DNA from: Sorex araneus
Taxonomy: Eukaryota > Chordata > Mammalia > Eulipotyphla > Soricidae
NCBI RefSeq assembly: GCF_027595985.1
Contig: NC_073303.1
Span: 20,126,675 to 20,190,674 of the forward strand
Reading direction: 5' to 3'
DNA length: 64,000 nt
Below the pieces are notes generated by a model, which had not been told where the DNA came from, did not search any database, and was given only the letters and a program-made list of their open reading frames with translations. Positions 11,778-23,549 of this stretch are shown here, in pieces. How positions within the stretch are numbered: the stretch's first letter is position 1; every line of letters begins with the position of its first letter. The position numbers and the translations under genes are program-made.

Positions 11778-12778
11778 CATGCAAAAAAATGGGTTTAGAC
11801 CTTGACCTGACACCATGCACAAAAGTCAGATCAAAATGGATCAAAGACCTCAACATTAGACCACAAACCATAAGGTACATTGAAGACAAGGTCGGCGAAA
11901 CCCTCCACGATATTGAAGATAAAGGTATCTTCAAAGGTGACACGGAACTAAGCAATCTAGTAAAAACAGAGATCAACAAATGGGACTACATTAAACTAAA
12001 AAGCTTCTGCACCGCAAGAGATACAGTGACCAGAATCCAAAGACTATCCACAGAATGGGAAAGGATATTTACACAATACCCATCAGATAAGGGGTTGATA
12101 TCAATGGTATATAAAGCACTGGTTGAACTCTACAAGAAGAAAACATCCAACCCCATCAAAAAATGGGGCGAAGAAATGAACAGAAACTTTACCAAGGAAG
12201 AAATACGAATGGCCAAAAGGCACATGAAAAAGTGCTCTGCATCACTAATCATCAGAGAGATGCAGATCAAAACAACTTTGAGATACCACCTCACACCACA
12301 GAGACTAGCACACATCCAAAAGAACAAAAGCAACCGCTGTTGGAGAGGATGTGGGGAGAAAGGGACCCTTCTTCACTGCTGGTGGGAATGCCGACTGGTT
12401 CAGCCCTTCTGGAAAACAATATGGACGACTCTCAAAAAATTAGATATTGAATTCCCATTTGACCCAGCAATACCACTGCTGGGAATATATCCCAGAGAGG
12501 CAAAAAAGTACAATCGAAACAACATCTGCACATGTATGTTCATCGCAGCACTGTTTACAATAGCCAGAATCTGGAAAAAACCCGAATGCCCCAGAACGGA
12601 TGACTGGTTGAGGAAACTTTGGTACATCTATACAATGGAATACTATGCAGCTGTTAGAAAAAAGGAGGTCAAGAATTTTGTAGTCAAGTGGATGGGCATG
12701 AAAAGTTTCATGCTGAGTGAAATGAGTCAGAAAGAGAGAGACAGACATAGAAAGATTGCACTCATCTATGGTATATAG
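11778..12778 (+). pseudogene. L1 ORF2p C-terminal fragment (open)
   Basis: About 333 codons remain open to the natural ORF2 stop. Visible features typical of the L1 ORF2p C-terminus are the cysteine-rich [18 protein letters not shown] segment (zinc-knuckle-like), [26 protein letters not shown] and [15 protein letters not shown]. The RT catalytic region is absent because of 5' truncation. An ATG in flanking host DNA at 11,723 extends the frame by about 18 codons to give a chance 351-codon ORF; that start is not an L1 start. Confidence 0.92.
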
Positions 12779-13248
12779 AATAACAGAGTGGGAGACTAAC
12801 ACCCAAGAACTGTAGAAATAAGTACCAGGAGGTTGACTCCATGGCTTCGAGGCTGGCCTCACGTTCCGGGGAAAGGTCAACTCAGAGAAGCGATCACCAA
12901 CTACATTATAGTCGAAGGCCATGTGGGGGAAGGGAGTTGCAGGCTGAATGAGGGCTAGAGACTGAGCACAGCGGCCACTCAACACCTTTATTGCAAACCA
13001 CAACAGCTAATTAGAGAGAGAAAACAGAAGGGAATGCCTTGCCACAGTGGCAGGGTGGGGTGGGGGGGAGATGGGATTGGGGAGGGTGGGAGGGACACTG
13101 GGTTTACGGGTGGTGGAGAATGGGCACTGGTGAAGGGATGGGTTCCAAACTTTGTATGAGGGAAGTATAAGCACAAAAGTGTATAAATCTGTAACTGTAC
13201 CCTCACGGTGATTCTCTAATTAAAAATAAATAAATTTAAAAAAAAAAA
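11778..13248 (+). mobile_element. Young 5'-truncated L1 (ORF2 end plus 3' UTR)
   Basis: A 1.47-kb L1 3' part bounded by perfect TSDs AGAAATAGTGTGTA (11,764-11,777 and 13,249-13,262). It contains the ORF2 C-terminus (stop at 12,776-12,778), then a ~470-bp 3' UTR with a G-rich tract at 13,051-13,092. It ends CTCACGGTGATTCTCTAATT and an A-rich tail. Truncation removed the endonuclease and the reverse transcriptase core, so the copy is dead on arrival. It is close in sequence to 27,129-27,557, which suggests recent family activity. Confidence 0.93.
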
Positions 13249-13387
13249 AGAAATAGTGTGTAATAAGACCAATAACATTAATCACCACACAACTGAGTTT
13301 TATAGTCATTATCTATATGCCTTTCTGTATTTATCTATATACAAAAAAACAGTAGAAATTCAGAAATAAATTGCCACATGTTAAGCT

Positions 13388-13631
13388 GTCACTGTCACTG
13401 TCATCCTGTTGCTCATCAATTTGCTCGAGCAGGCACCAGTAACATCTCCATTGTAAGATTTGTTACTGTTTTTGGCATATCAAATACACCACGGGTAGCT
13501 TGCCAGGCTCTTCCTTTCGGGTGAGATACTCTCGGTAGCTTGCCGGGCTCTCCGAGAGGGGTGGAGGAATTGAACCTGGGTCGGCCGAGTGCAAGGCAAT
13601 CACCCTACCCGCTGGGCTATTGCTCCAGCCC
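13388..13631 (-). mobile_element. Type B SINE with TSD
   Basis: Reverse-oriented type B copy: it begins (plus strand) with CACTGTCACTGTCATCCTGT, the complement of the repeat tail, and ends CTATTGCTCCAGCC, the complement of the head. TSDs AYATGTTAAGCT lie at 13,376-13,387 and 13,632-13,643. There is no poly(A) on either end. Confidence 0.9.
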
Positions 13632-13643
13632 ATATGTTAAGCT

Positions 13644-14541
13644 AAATAATTAAAAGAGGATTTACCAAGTGTTTCCTAAATAATGACTATAATTTGACCC
13701 TGGTCCCAAAAAATGTATGTTAGCCTTTGGATTCATAGTTCATATTCAGTTATCTATATAAAAATGGCAAATTTTAGTGAACTGTCTCCAAACTAAATTG
13801 ATACTAATACATCTTTTAGATAGACTATGTATGAGTTATTAATTTCACTTTCATAACTGTAGACTAAGCAAGCCCAGCCAAATCCAGTTCAGGATTTTTA
13901 AAGTTCTTGTCATGTAAGACTAATATATCTAAAATGTAGAGGTCTAGGAAAACTTATTTTTAAGGTACTTTAATTTGCTTGCATTAGGTGTAAATATTTT
14001 ACACTTAATCCCTCCTTTTTTCATTCTGAATTGATTCAGTTCAAGTTGCATATCTGAGCTTGTAATAAGGCCTTGGCAACAGAAATTCTTCTGTCTGTTC
14101 TGTAGCCTCTAAATATTCCTTTGATCTATTGCTCTCAGGAAAGGCTGATGGGCCTGAGACTCACAAAAGAGACAGAACATCTTCTCTATTCTCCTACCAT
14201 TAATCAATCATTAGTTGCTTTAATAGTTTAAAAATTATGTAACATAGTCCATCCATAATCAGACACATATTATACATTTGGGCAGATGAAATATGAGATA
14301 ATTTTCTGCAACTTCTAAGGGCAAGGTAATGGACAAATTCTGGAGTATTTTTCCAGAGGTTATCAACAAATAGATTTTCTCTCTTCAAAGGAATAAATTT
14401 CAAACTATTCTCTCCAGATTTCTATAGGCCTTAGGAGGTAATTTAAAAGTCTTAGAGGGGAGTCAAGGTAGTAAAAGAAAGTACTTCATTTAATTCATTT
14501 TGTTCTTTATAGGAAGGACTGTTTTAAGTCATTTATAGCAA
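13644..14541. other. Unique sequence
   Basis: AT-rich unique DNA without recognised repeats or genes. Confidence 0.45.
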
Positions 14542-14800
14542 TGCTGGACTGGAGTGATAGCACAGTGGGTAGGGCCCTTGCCTTGCATACGACCAATCCA
14601 GGTTCGGTTCCTCTGTCCTTCTCGGAGAGCCCATCAAGCTACCGAGAGTATCCCGCCCGCACAGCAGAGCCTGGCAAGCTACCCGTGGAGTATTCGATAT
14701 GCCAAAAACAGTTACAAGTCTCACAATGGAGATGTTACTGGTGCCCGCTTGAGCAAATCGATGAGCAACGGGATGACAGTGCTACAGTACTATCTCAGAG
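14542..14800 (+). mobile_element. Type B SINE
   Basis: Head GGACTGGAGTGATAGCACAG and box B CAGGTTCGGTTCC, then the two type B GCAAGCTACC motifs, ATGCCAAAAACAGTTACAAG and GCAAATCGATGAGCAACGGG. It ends GACAGTGCTACAGT. No clear TSD was found. Confidence 0.88.
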
Positions 14801-15005
14801 CTGGAGGAGGGGATGAGACCACACCTGACAATACTTGGCCTATCCATGCAGGACTGGTGGTTTTGTGCTGGGACCAGCACTACTATCCTCAGAGCCTGGC
14901 AGTGCTGGGGTCCACCAGCAGTGCTGAGGCTGGGGGGAGCATATGGTAGCCATGATCAATCTCAGGCTGGCACAGACCTCACATGCCACCCATATAGACA
15001 TTGTA
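14801..15005. other. Possible old SINE-related repeat
   Basis: GTGGTTTTGTGCTGGGACCA, AGAGCCTGGCAGTGCTGGGG and CAGCAGTGCTGAGGC are phrases like decayed SINE bodies in this genome. I cannot fix orientation or ends. Confidence 0.3.
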
Positions 15006-16267
15006 AACGAAGGAAAGAAACTGAGACGTTTTAATATTCAACTTGATTAATCAACCGATAGAAGTAACCATGCTTTTCTACTTGGCTGTAAGAGATAAAG
15101 TCAAGATGAAGACTTTAAGGAAGAACTGAATTGATTACTAGTCCAGAGCTAATATGAATGCATTTCACTCCACCCCAACACCCCCCAAAATGGGGGGGTG
15201 CTCTTTGGGCTAGTCCTGTAGAAGGGAAAGATCTATAAATGTTTACATTTCAGAAGAATTTTTATTGCTGCCAACACCAGCAGGAAAGTTATTATCCATA
15301 TAATAAGTCACCATATAAGGGTATCAGCTCAAAATTTTAATTTTCATTGCTCTGAAATTGAGGATCCTAGTAAACACAATTTCTAGATTAATAATTCATC
15401 CATGGTAGAGGCCAATCCATGTGCACTTAATCCTTGTGTGAAAGAAAACCTGATAGTTGTCTTCTGATGTAACCCAGGACCCTCAACATAAATGCAATCA
15501 TTTTCTCAAATTTGGACATCACCAGAAAAAGAATAACCATCTCTGAGTTGCAAAGCTATTGAATTGTTGGTCATATTTTTGACCACCTACTTTTGTGAGA
15601 AGACTTTTTCAGTTTTGACAGTGATGAAAACCAACAGGAAGCCAAGTGGATGTCAGAACAGTGCTTTGTCTGAGAAACAATACTGCAGTTAAGAAGGATC
15701 AAATATTCTAACAGAGAAGCAGCATGGCATATTGTACATCATTATTTGAATAAAATTCTACTTCCTCAAAAGCTCGAGATGTTCTAACATTAGCATTTTT
15801 GTTTACCGCTTGTTGTCTGGTGATTTTAAATTTAGACAACCATAAATTCCCATTTTCTCTTATTAGGTTTAAAATCTAGTGCACAGAAAATGTTATAATG
15901 GTTATAAATATTGCTTTTTATCTCTTACTGAGCAGTTCTCAAATTATTTCTCCTGTCTTCACTGGTACGCAGGTGTAAAAAGTTGAAATCCACTGTATTA
16001 AAGCATATTGAAATTCTCAGAAGCTATGGCAAAACAAGTCTAAATCATTTCAATAGTTTTTAATCATGAGCATTCCCCGACTCCTGTGGCTTCTTCCGTA
16101 TATATGGAGGAACCTGTACGGTTGTAAATTCTAAAGTAAATAGAGCACATGAGGGGCTTAAATCCTTTACTAACAAATTGGATAGGGGTTGAAGGCCTCG
16201 GGGAAAGAGCAAAGGGGTCTTCATGGATCTTTATCAAAAAACTTTCTATCAAAAAACCAGTCCTAGG
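15006..16267. other. Unique sequence
   Basis: About 1.26 kb without a recognised repeat or gene. A short C8/G7 inverted repeat (CACCCCCC-AAAAT-GGGGGGGTG) occurs at 15,179-15,200. Confidence 0.45.
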
Positions 16268-16432
16268 GACTGGAGTGATAGCACAGCGGGTAGGGCATTT
16301 GCCTTGCAGTTGGTTCAACCCAGGTTTGATTCCCAGCATCCTATATGGTCCCAAGCACCCAGAAGTAATTCCTGAGTGCAGAGCCAGGAGTAACCCCTGA
16401 ACATTACCAGGTGTGACCCAAAAGAAAAAAAT
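16268..16432 (+). mobile_element. Type A SINE with TSD
   Basis: Head ACTGGAGTGATAGCACAGCG, altered anticodon-like region (GCAGTTGGTTCAACC), body GAGTGCAGAGCCAGGAGTAA, end GTGTGACCC and A-rich tail. Imperfect TSDs AAAAACCAGTCCTAGG / AAAAACAGTTCTAGG lie at about 16,251-16,267 and 16,433-16,447. Confidence 0.87.
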
Positions 16433-16447
16433 GAAAAACAGTTCTAG

Positions 16448-18289
16448 GTATTGGGCCTGCCTTGAGATAGAGTCCTCTGATAAAAGGTTTGTTTCTGGAG
16501 ACATCCTAAAAGTAATTTCCGTTCCTTAAGTGGCAGTTTCTCCCACAGCCAGAGGGCCCTGGTTGACCTTAGTTTTATATAACAAGGGCTCACATAGTAG
16601 AAAAGGTCTATTCTGACCATCTTGACAAACATCTGTCTGATCCCTAGGGGAATATCAGACCTACAGAGGAATATGAGGACACAAATAAAAATGAAATGCA
16701 ATAAGAATTCCTATTAGGTGTGATGATAATAAAGAACTCAGTTCAAGATCTTGGATTTTGGCTGCCCAGTAACGTTTCCTCCTTTGTCTTTAAGTGAAAC
16801 TATGAGAAGTCTGAGAATAGCTTATTCATTTCCTTCAAAGAATCCCTCTCTCCTACCCAGCTTTCCGTCTTGAATCTGTTTGCTCTATCTGCTTGACCTG
16901 GATGGCAGATCCTGGCTTTGGGGAATATAGCAATCTCTCCTACTAACTGCTCTGAACTCAAACTTTCATTGCTCTTACCCAAAAACCTAGCCACATTTCG
17001 AAAATCTAGCTCTTTTTAAACAACTGCAAAACCAGACTTGATCGCCAAAACCATATCCTACATGAGGTCATGAAAGGAGTTTTGATTAGTTCATTACACC
17101 AAACCAGAAGTATCATTCTCTCTACATTTTCTTCCTATATATAACAATGCGTAGCATTTAATGGCATACAACATCAGATATTTGAAGGGACTTGGAAAAA
17201 CTTGTCATCCAATCCCCTGGTCATTTTTCGTCTAACTCAAATCATTCCTTTTCTTTTAAAATGTGACTTACAGAGAAAAATTCACCACTTTTCTAAGAGT
17301 CAGTAATCATTCTTTCACTCCCCAGTAGGAAATTCATTCAATTAGCTTATATATTAAATCGAGTGTTCAAATTAAAGATCAAATGCTTTTTCCAGATCCT
17401 CAGAGACTAGTTGTAAAGTATAAAAATAAAATTATAGTTCAGCTGCTCCAGAAAATGAAATCATAAACCAACTCTAAGTCTCAACCAACTTCTCTATTGA
17501 ATGCAGAAAATAATATTAGCTCTCCAGTAGGATTGCTCTGAAGCCAAAATGCCTTCTCATAGGTGTAATGATTGGCCCAGTCTAGCATCTAGGAGGTACT
17601 AAGTAAGCACATTTGTTCTAAGCTATAGGTGGTTAGGTGGTGTTGGTGGGATGAGGCTTTAATTTTCTGCCTTATCCCAAATGACAGTTGTAGCAAATCA
17701 CTTTTACTCTGTTTGCAAAGCACTTCTCGTTAGCAAAGAGATGGATTCTTTCCAAGTGCAATCCCAACCTGTAGTTTTCACTTACATCAGGACATGAATT
17801 CCTACACCATTCTATTTCTTTGCAAAGAAATAAGCTAAAAGAAATTAAAGATACCTTCTTACATATCCATCCCTGCTCCATTAACACCCAACGTACATTA
17901 CATGTATGTGACATGAAGACTTTATTTCCAGGAACAATTTTTAGTTAAAGATTGACATTCCATGCTGAATTACCAGAACTAGATAAAGTCTCTCTTATTT
18001 ACTTGGGATTTTCTTAATAATTTTACCATATCAGGTTATGGGAGCTGATCAATTGCTCTCCTTGTTATTTCATTCATCCCATTTAATTCTGGTTTATAAA
18101 GAACTCCAGGCATTTTTGTCAAGTACTTGTCATGAAAATGCCTCCAGTGTATTACTATTGTTTAGCAATGAAGGAAGACATTCATCTTCATAAAATGAAG
18201 TGTACCACCACTTCATCATTAAGTTCCATGCATTTAACCTGTGGATGAAAAAGAAAATTAAAACTTGAAGAAGGAACTTGGCAGATATG
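16448..18289. other. Unique sequence
   Basis: About 1.8 kb of AT-rich DNA with no recognised interspersed repeat and no supported gene. Short open frames on both strands are scattered and featureless. Confidence 0.45.
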
Positions 18290-18500
18290 AGTCAGCGCAA
18301 TGAAGTGGAAAGAATATAGTATTTATAGTTTGGATGGCTTGCTTCCCAATCCCAGCTCTGTTAGTTTCATGCCAGCTGTGTGACATTTGACCTTCTGGGT
18401 TTTTCTTTATCTACTAAATAGAAGGCACAATCCCTGCTTTATACCTCTTGCGAGGGCTGCTGTGAGACTCAAATGTGGCACCATACGTGGAAGAACTTTG
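18290..18500 (+). mobile_element. MIR relic
   Basis: CCCAATCCCAGCTCTGTTAG, CCAGCTGTGTGACATTTGAC, a TTTATCTACTAAATAGAAGG block and GAGGGCTGCTGTGAGACTCA follow the MIR core and 3' order closely. Confidence 0.75.
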
Positions 18501-19056
18501 ACAATTCTCTCAGCTTTTCCTGCCCTTCTGGTTCCCCGCTGACTCCCAGGTTCTTCAGTAGGTCATCAGCATAGTTCATTCGAGTATGATTCTCTTCTTG
18601 TGGGAGAGAAATACTTGGGTCTTTCATGAAATCACCGTTTATTCTCAGTCATTGGTGATTCCGGACAAGTAATTCTGAGAGATCCCACAGGGCTTAATAA
18701 AACCTGGAAACAGAAAAGGCTTCCAAACATAATTATCTTCCAAATGTAATTCAGTTATGAAGGACCCCTGTGTTCCCACTAAGTTCCGCTATCAATCAGG
18801 TCACTCTGTTATTCAACAAAATGTCATTGCAGAAGTCATTTTGAAGCATTTTAGAATGCACATACACACAGAAAGGACTCTTTATCCAGTTGTAGCTATC
18901 AGTGGTTGAATAATGGATTTCTTTAAAAATTCTTAACCACTCCTTGTAAATAACCTCTAGTAAAATCAATTTTAATAGCAGTTCATTTATTCAGATCACG
19001 TCCACTTTGTATTACAAGGCTTTATGAAGAATCAGAAAGTATTTGGGTAGTCTGAG

Positions 19057-19061
<5 letters not shown>
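18501..19061. other. Unique sequence
   Basis: No recognised repeat or gene. Confidence 0.4.
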
Positions 19062-19104
<43 letters not shown>

Positions 19105-19105
19105 T
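19062..19105. repeat. (TA)n(CA)n microsatellite
   Basis: About 14 TA units followed directly by about eight CA units. Confidence 0.95.
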
Positions 19106-19460
19106 GAAGTATATACAGTTTTGGAATTTGAAATGATTTACCTATCCTGATAATATTAATGTTAATAATTACCACAACTCCTATCATTTTATGCCCCAGA
19201 GATCTCTGCTAAGGCATTCAGACCTATCACGTTTTTATAATGTTTGGAATGAATTTTCATAGCTGTCACGCTGAAAAGACTCCCATCCATGAAATGCACA
19301 ATTTTCCAACAAATTTATTGTAGCCTATTATGGTCAATGAAAATTCTTTGTGGCTGTTTTTCCCAAAGGCAGTCACACCGCTATCAATGCAACCACATTT
19401 TCCCATGTGTTCTCATCATTAGCCTCCCATGTCGGTTTTTAAAAATGTATTTTAATTTTT

Positions 19461-19583
19461 TTTTAAATTTTATTTTATTGAATCACCATGTGGAAAATTA
19501 CAATGCTTTCAGGCTCAAGTCTTAGTCATACAATGCTGAAACAACCATCCCTTCACCAGTAAATGTATTCTAATTTTAATTTT
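19461..19583 (-). mobile_element. Very short L1 3' tail insertion
   Basis: Poly(T), then TTGAATCACCATGTGGAAAA and CATACAATGCTGAAACAACC, then CCCTTCACCAGT: the complement of the last ~100 nt of an L1 3' UTR. A 20-bp direct repeat AAAAATGTATTTTAATTTTT (19,441-19,460 and 19,584-19,603) looks like the TSD. About 120 bp were inserted. Confidence 0.7.
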
Positions 19584-19624
19584 AAAAATGTATTTTAATT
19601 TTTGTAATACGTTTCCAATTTAAA

Positions 19625-19880
19625 ACATATTTTTTATTTTCTTTTATTTGAAGTTTAGGTAGCATGGTCATAATGGTGTTAGCTTGCGTGGTTTAGTTAT
19701 ACAATGTGCTGCATCTTCACCACCAAGTCATGACAGAGTACCCAGGAGCCTCCTCTACTGTCATTATGTCATTTCTAGTCCCCCTCTTTCCTCTCTCTTC
19801 TCTCCGCTATGCCACTGCTTGGTAATCAGTTTTGCAATCAAAGGCCAAAGATCTGTCATCTTTCATTAGCCCCTTGTTTT
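19625..19880 (-). mobile_element. Possible older L1 3' tail
   Basis: TTTGAAGTTTAGGTAGCATG, a TTATACAATGTGCTG segment and CATCTTCACCACCAAGTCAT resemble decayed complements of L1 3' tails. Low certainty. Confidence 0.3.
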
Positions 19881-19928
19881 TGTTTGTTTTCAGTATTTTT
19901 TGTTTTGTTTGGGGATTTCTAAATTAAA

Positions 19929-20340
19929 TTAATTTTTTATATTTTATTGAATACAGGGCTGGAGCGATAGCACAGCGGTTGGGCGTTTGCCTTTCATGTG
20001 GCCGACCCAGGTTCGATTCCTCCGCCCCTCTCAGAGAGCCCAGCAAGCTACCGAGAGTATTGAGCCCGCACGGCAGAGCCTGGCAAGCTACCCGTGGGTA
20101 TTGGATATGCCAAAAACAGTAACAATAGGTCTGTCAATGAGAGACGTTACTGGTGCCCACTCAAATAAATTGATGAGCAACGGGATGACAGTGACAGTGA
20201 CAGTAATTGAGTACACAATTAGAAAGTAGTTCATGACTGGATTTCAGTCATACAATGTTCCAATACCCATCACTTCACCAGTGCACATTTCCCTCCAGCA
20301 ATGTTCTGTTTCCCTTCTGCCTGCCTCCCTCTGGTTCACC
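19929..20340 (-). mobile_element. L1 3' tail interrupted by a SINE
   Basis: TTTTTTATATTTTATTGAATACA at the left edge and, after the SINE, GACTGGATTTCAGTCATACA, ATGTTCCAATACCCATCAC and TTCACCAGTGCACATTTCCC together form the complement of an L1 3' UTR end. A type B SINE splits it at 19,956-20,205. Confidence 0.7.
19956..20205 (+). mobile_element. Type B SINE nested in an L1 tail
   Basis: Full-length type B copy: head GGGCTGGAGCGATAGCACAG, both GCAAGCTACC motifs, GATGAGCAACGGGATGACAG and a GTGACAGTGACAGTA tail. Likely TSD ATTGARTACA at 19,946-19,955 and 20,206-20,215. It must postdate the surrounding L1 tail. Confidence 0.9.
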
Positions 20341-20349
20341 CCTGCAGCC

Positions 20350-20490
20350 TGCCTTTTGACCACACCTGGTGAAGTTTAGGGTTTACTCTTACTCTGCTCC
20401 TAGGAATCACTCCTTGAGGGACCCAGGAAGCCAGCCATGCAAGGTACTGGGAATTAAACCATGTCAACCATATGTAAGGCAAGCCACCTA
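20350..20490 (-). mobile_element. Old type A SINE piece
   Basis: CACACCTGGTGAAGTTTAGG, TGCTCCTAGGAATCACTCCT and GGTACTGGGAATTAAACCAT are decayed complements of the type A body and box B. Right after it, a 24-bp unit (TATTCCATACATGTAACAAT) is tandemly duplicated at about 20,492-20,538. Confidence 0.5.
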
Positions 20491-20904
20491 ATATTCCATA
20501 CATGTAACAATGTATGCTATTCCATACATGTAACAATCTTGATGGCACAGTAACATACAAAGTGCTCCCGGAGAGCAGAAACGACTGCTGCACACCTCGA
20601 ATCAAAATCCACGTACATAAGTAGGAGCATCCCTCAATTCCTAAGACATACCCAGACACAGTTCTGAGTTTGCTCCCCTCCCCACCCACTTCTAAAATAG
20701 CCAACCAGTTGAAATTGGGTTAAGGAGAATTTCTTATGTCAGGAGAGTTGTAAATGCAGAGTGGTCTGACATTGCCATGGGTAATGAAAAGGTAGAGATG
20801 GAGCTTCACATGCTTTACATTTTTTGTTCCAGCCTTTTTAATACCAAATGTCAGAGTCTACGCTCTCTGCTCCCCTCCACCTCCATTCTAGAGCTCCCAA
20901 AGTA

Positions 20905-21163
20905 TCACTGTATCACACTGTATCACGGTCATCCCATTGCTCATCGATTTGTTTGAGCGGGCACCAGTAACGTCTCTCATTGAGAGACTTATTGTTACTG
21001 TTTTTGGGATATCCAATACTCACAGGTACCTTGCCAGGCTCTGCCGCGCGGGCTCGATACTCTCGATAGCTTGCCGGGCTCTCTGAGAGGGGCAGAGGAA
21101 TCGAACTCGGGTCAGCCGTGTGAAAGGCGAACGCCCAACCGCTGTGCTATCGCTCCAGCCCCA
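20905..21163 (-). mobile_element. Type B SINE with 15-bp TSD
   Basis: Plus-strand order is the complement of the repeat tail (TCACTGTATCACACTGTATC), then CATCCCATTGCTCATCGATT, the two GTAGCTTGC-type motifs, and the head complement CTATCGCTCCAGCCCC. Perfect TSDs AGAGCTCCCAAAGTA lie at 20,890-20,904 and 21,164-21,178. It appears young. Confidence 0.93.
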
Positions 21164-21178
21164 AGAGCTCCCAAAGTA

Positions 21179-23530
21179 CAGGAGCCTATATAGTCAAATG
21201 GTGGCCAAAGGTGAGCTGTCTGATCATGTCCCTATGAGCTATGAACTATCTTAAAAGTAAAAGATTAATCCTTCTAGCTGACCCACCTTAGCAACCAATT
21301 CTGATTTCTTCGCCAACTTGGCTAATTTGATAGATTTGGGGCGTATTGAAAAGTCACAGGATGGGGTCTGCTCACTTATGCCAAGGGGAAGGAACCTAAT
21401 TGTTAAGCAATGAGCTAAATGTATAGATTGATGGCCGCATTTTGTTTTCTATCTATTATCATCTTCAGCAGATGAAGTAAGTGAGATTGTTGCATCCTTC
21501 CCCATTCCTGTCTTCTCACTACTTTTGGAAGCTGTTCCATAGTACCACGAACTACATAGTTATGGATACAAGATGGCCTCTCAGCGACAAATTCGCCCTT
21601 CGGTACCTGCTCTGCAGAACGGGCTGGACTCTGGAAGCATCTCCCTCCCAGCGCTGCTAACGACAGCTTTGGCAGGAGGAAGCACTGCAGGGTACTACGT
21701 AACGGAGGCTTCGATGGATGGCATCTATCACACTTTGCATTTTGTCTCATGGTAGGTGCTTGGCTAGGAGCATGTGTGTGGAGACACCTGGCGTTGTTCT
21801 GCCCCAGACACATGTAGACAGCCTCTCAGTGACTGTGTGGCCTTGTGTGGGCCTGCTGACCACCCTTCCCATGCCACTCTCAATGTGGACATCAAGCCCA
21901 GGTCTTGAACCTACAGTAATGCTCCAGCTCTCTCTGCAACTGCTTGCCTCACCTGCACTCTTAGAGGGTGCCTTCTGGTTTGTTCTAGAGCTGATAATCC
22001 AGAAAAATTCCCTGTCCCCAGTGGGCTGAATGCTGCACACCTTCTCCAGGGGACATCAGGCCTGAGGGAGAACAGCTCACAGTGTGACCTTAGTTGAATA
22101 GTCTCCCTCAACCCCAAGGCCCACACTAGCATTATCTTTACACCTTTTTGCCACTCGATTATAGCTTAATAATTCTGTATGTTGTTTCCTCTATTTAAAT
22201 TGGTGCCTGTTTATCTCCTTATTGGTACCCAGTGATATATTTCCGTTCTACCTGGGAAATTTAGTCAACTTCTGATCTGTCAATTTAATTTGATCACCTG
22301 GCAACCTCACTATTGCCTAGTCTCATTCTGAATTCATCAAGGCTCCAGCAAATTGGAAAGAGAAATTGGTCTATCACTGAGGGTGCCAATATAAAGGTTT
22401 TCAAACTTTCACTATGATAATCACTTTCTCTTTGTAAATAATGATTTCTCCAGGTAAAATTAGGTTTTTTTAAAAAAGCAATTTGGCTAAAAACAGCAGT
22501 CTTTGGAAGAGACACAAGTTCAGTCCCTAAGAAGCTCTTGTTCATTTGGAAGGACATATGAGGCTGATTTATGGTACAGTTTTTGCCCTTCTTAATATTC
22601 ATGAACTTCAGCTAAACATATCAGTGTTTAGATTACTTTAATTCCATCTAAAGTAATGAAGAGAGAGAGAGGGAAACACTTAAGAGTCAGTTTCCAGTGA
22701 GGAATTATGGTCTGGAAACGTTGTGAACACAGAGGCTGAAAGATGTCATCTTGCTTCCTGTGATCTTTTCCATAAAACTGCTAAGTGTGACAGATTTCAC
22801 ACCTGACTAATGAACATACATTTATAGACTGAAACCGAGAAAGTACTGATAAGCTTTCTAGGTATCAATCTCATTCCAGAGCAACTCCCAGTTTGAAAAT
22901 TCTCATTTTCTTTTGTGACACTGAAAACTCATTGATTTTCAGAGCATGATACAAAGATTGAAATGGAATTTTTTCCATAACGAGCTTTAATTGGAAGAAA
23001 CATCTTAATGAAATGAATGGTAAGAGCTTTTCACAGGAAGGGAAATCAATTTGAAAATAGCTTGTTCCTGCTAGATCTTGTTGTGAATGGTGTGTGGCTG
23101 TTGGGCACTGACTAAGATTTATTTATGGAGAAATCACCCTGGAATTAAGAATGTATTAGTTACAACATTCCATTAGTGGCTGTTGTTTCTGGAGATGTGG
23201 AGTTAGTGAAAGAAATGCTTTCCTCATACCCTTTCCTGTCATTGTGAGCAAATCATGCCTATTACAGGCTCATTCCTTTGGGTCTTTGGGGTTTTGAGAT
23301 TTTCAAGGGTTGCTTATTACAGTGCAGCGGTTTCTAACAAGAATAACATTTGATGCTTTTATGAGTGGACATTATCAGAGATACATCTGTGGAGCTGTAT
23401 TATGAGCATGTCAGGTCTACAAACATGGATGTTGGCAAGAGCTGGTGAGAGTTAGAGGTACCAGGACACATTTTATACTTTACTTTATTGTTTACAAGAT
23501 CCTGTTATCTTGTTATCTTGTCTTACTCAT
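21179..23530. other. Unique sequence
   Basis: About 2.35 kb with no repeat I recognise. The part at 21,550-22,100 is richer in GC and CpG than its surroundings and carries overlapping open frames on both strands (21,415-21,813 minus, 21,573-21,755 plus). None shows a recognisable domain, and splice signals are not convincing. The rest is AT-rich and featureless. Confidence 0.4.
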
Positions 23531-23549
23531 AAAGAATGGCTTGAAACAT

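Noticed and set aside
12440-13003. 187-codon minus-strand ORF
   Set aside because: It is antisense to the L1 ORF2 end and 3' UTR and recurs, with decay, antisense to the other L1 copies; there is no independent protein signature.
15179-15200. C-run/G-run inverted repeat as a transcription terminator
   Set aside because: The context is eukaryotic, with no gene upstream; it is a short low-complexity palindrome.
20492-20538. 24-bp tandem duplication as a CRISPR-like or regulatory repeat
   Set aside because: Only two units with no spacers, in mammalian DNA; simple slippage explains it.
21415-21813. 132-codon minus-strand ORF
   Set aside because: It overlaps other open frames in a modestly GC-rich unique stretch; no domain, start context or exon borders could be supported.
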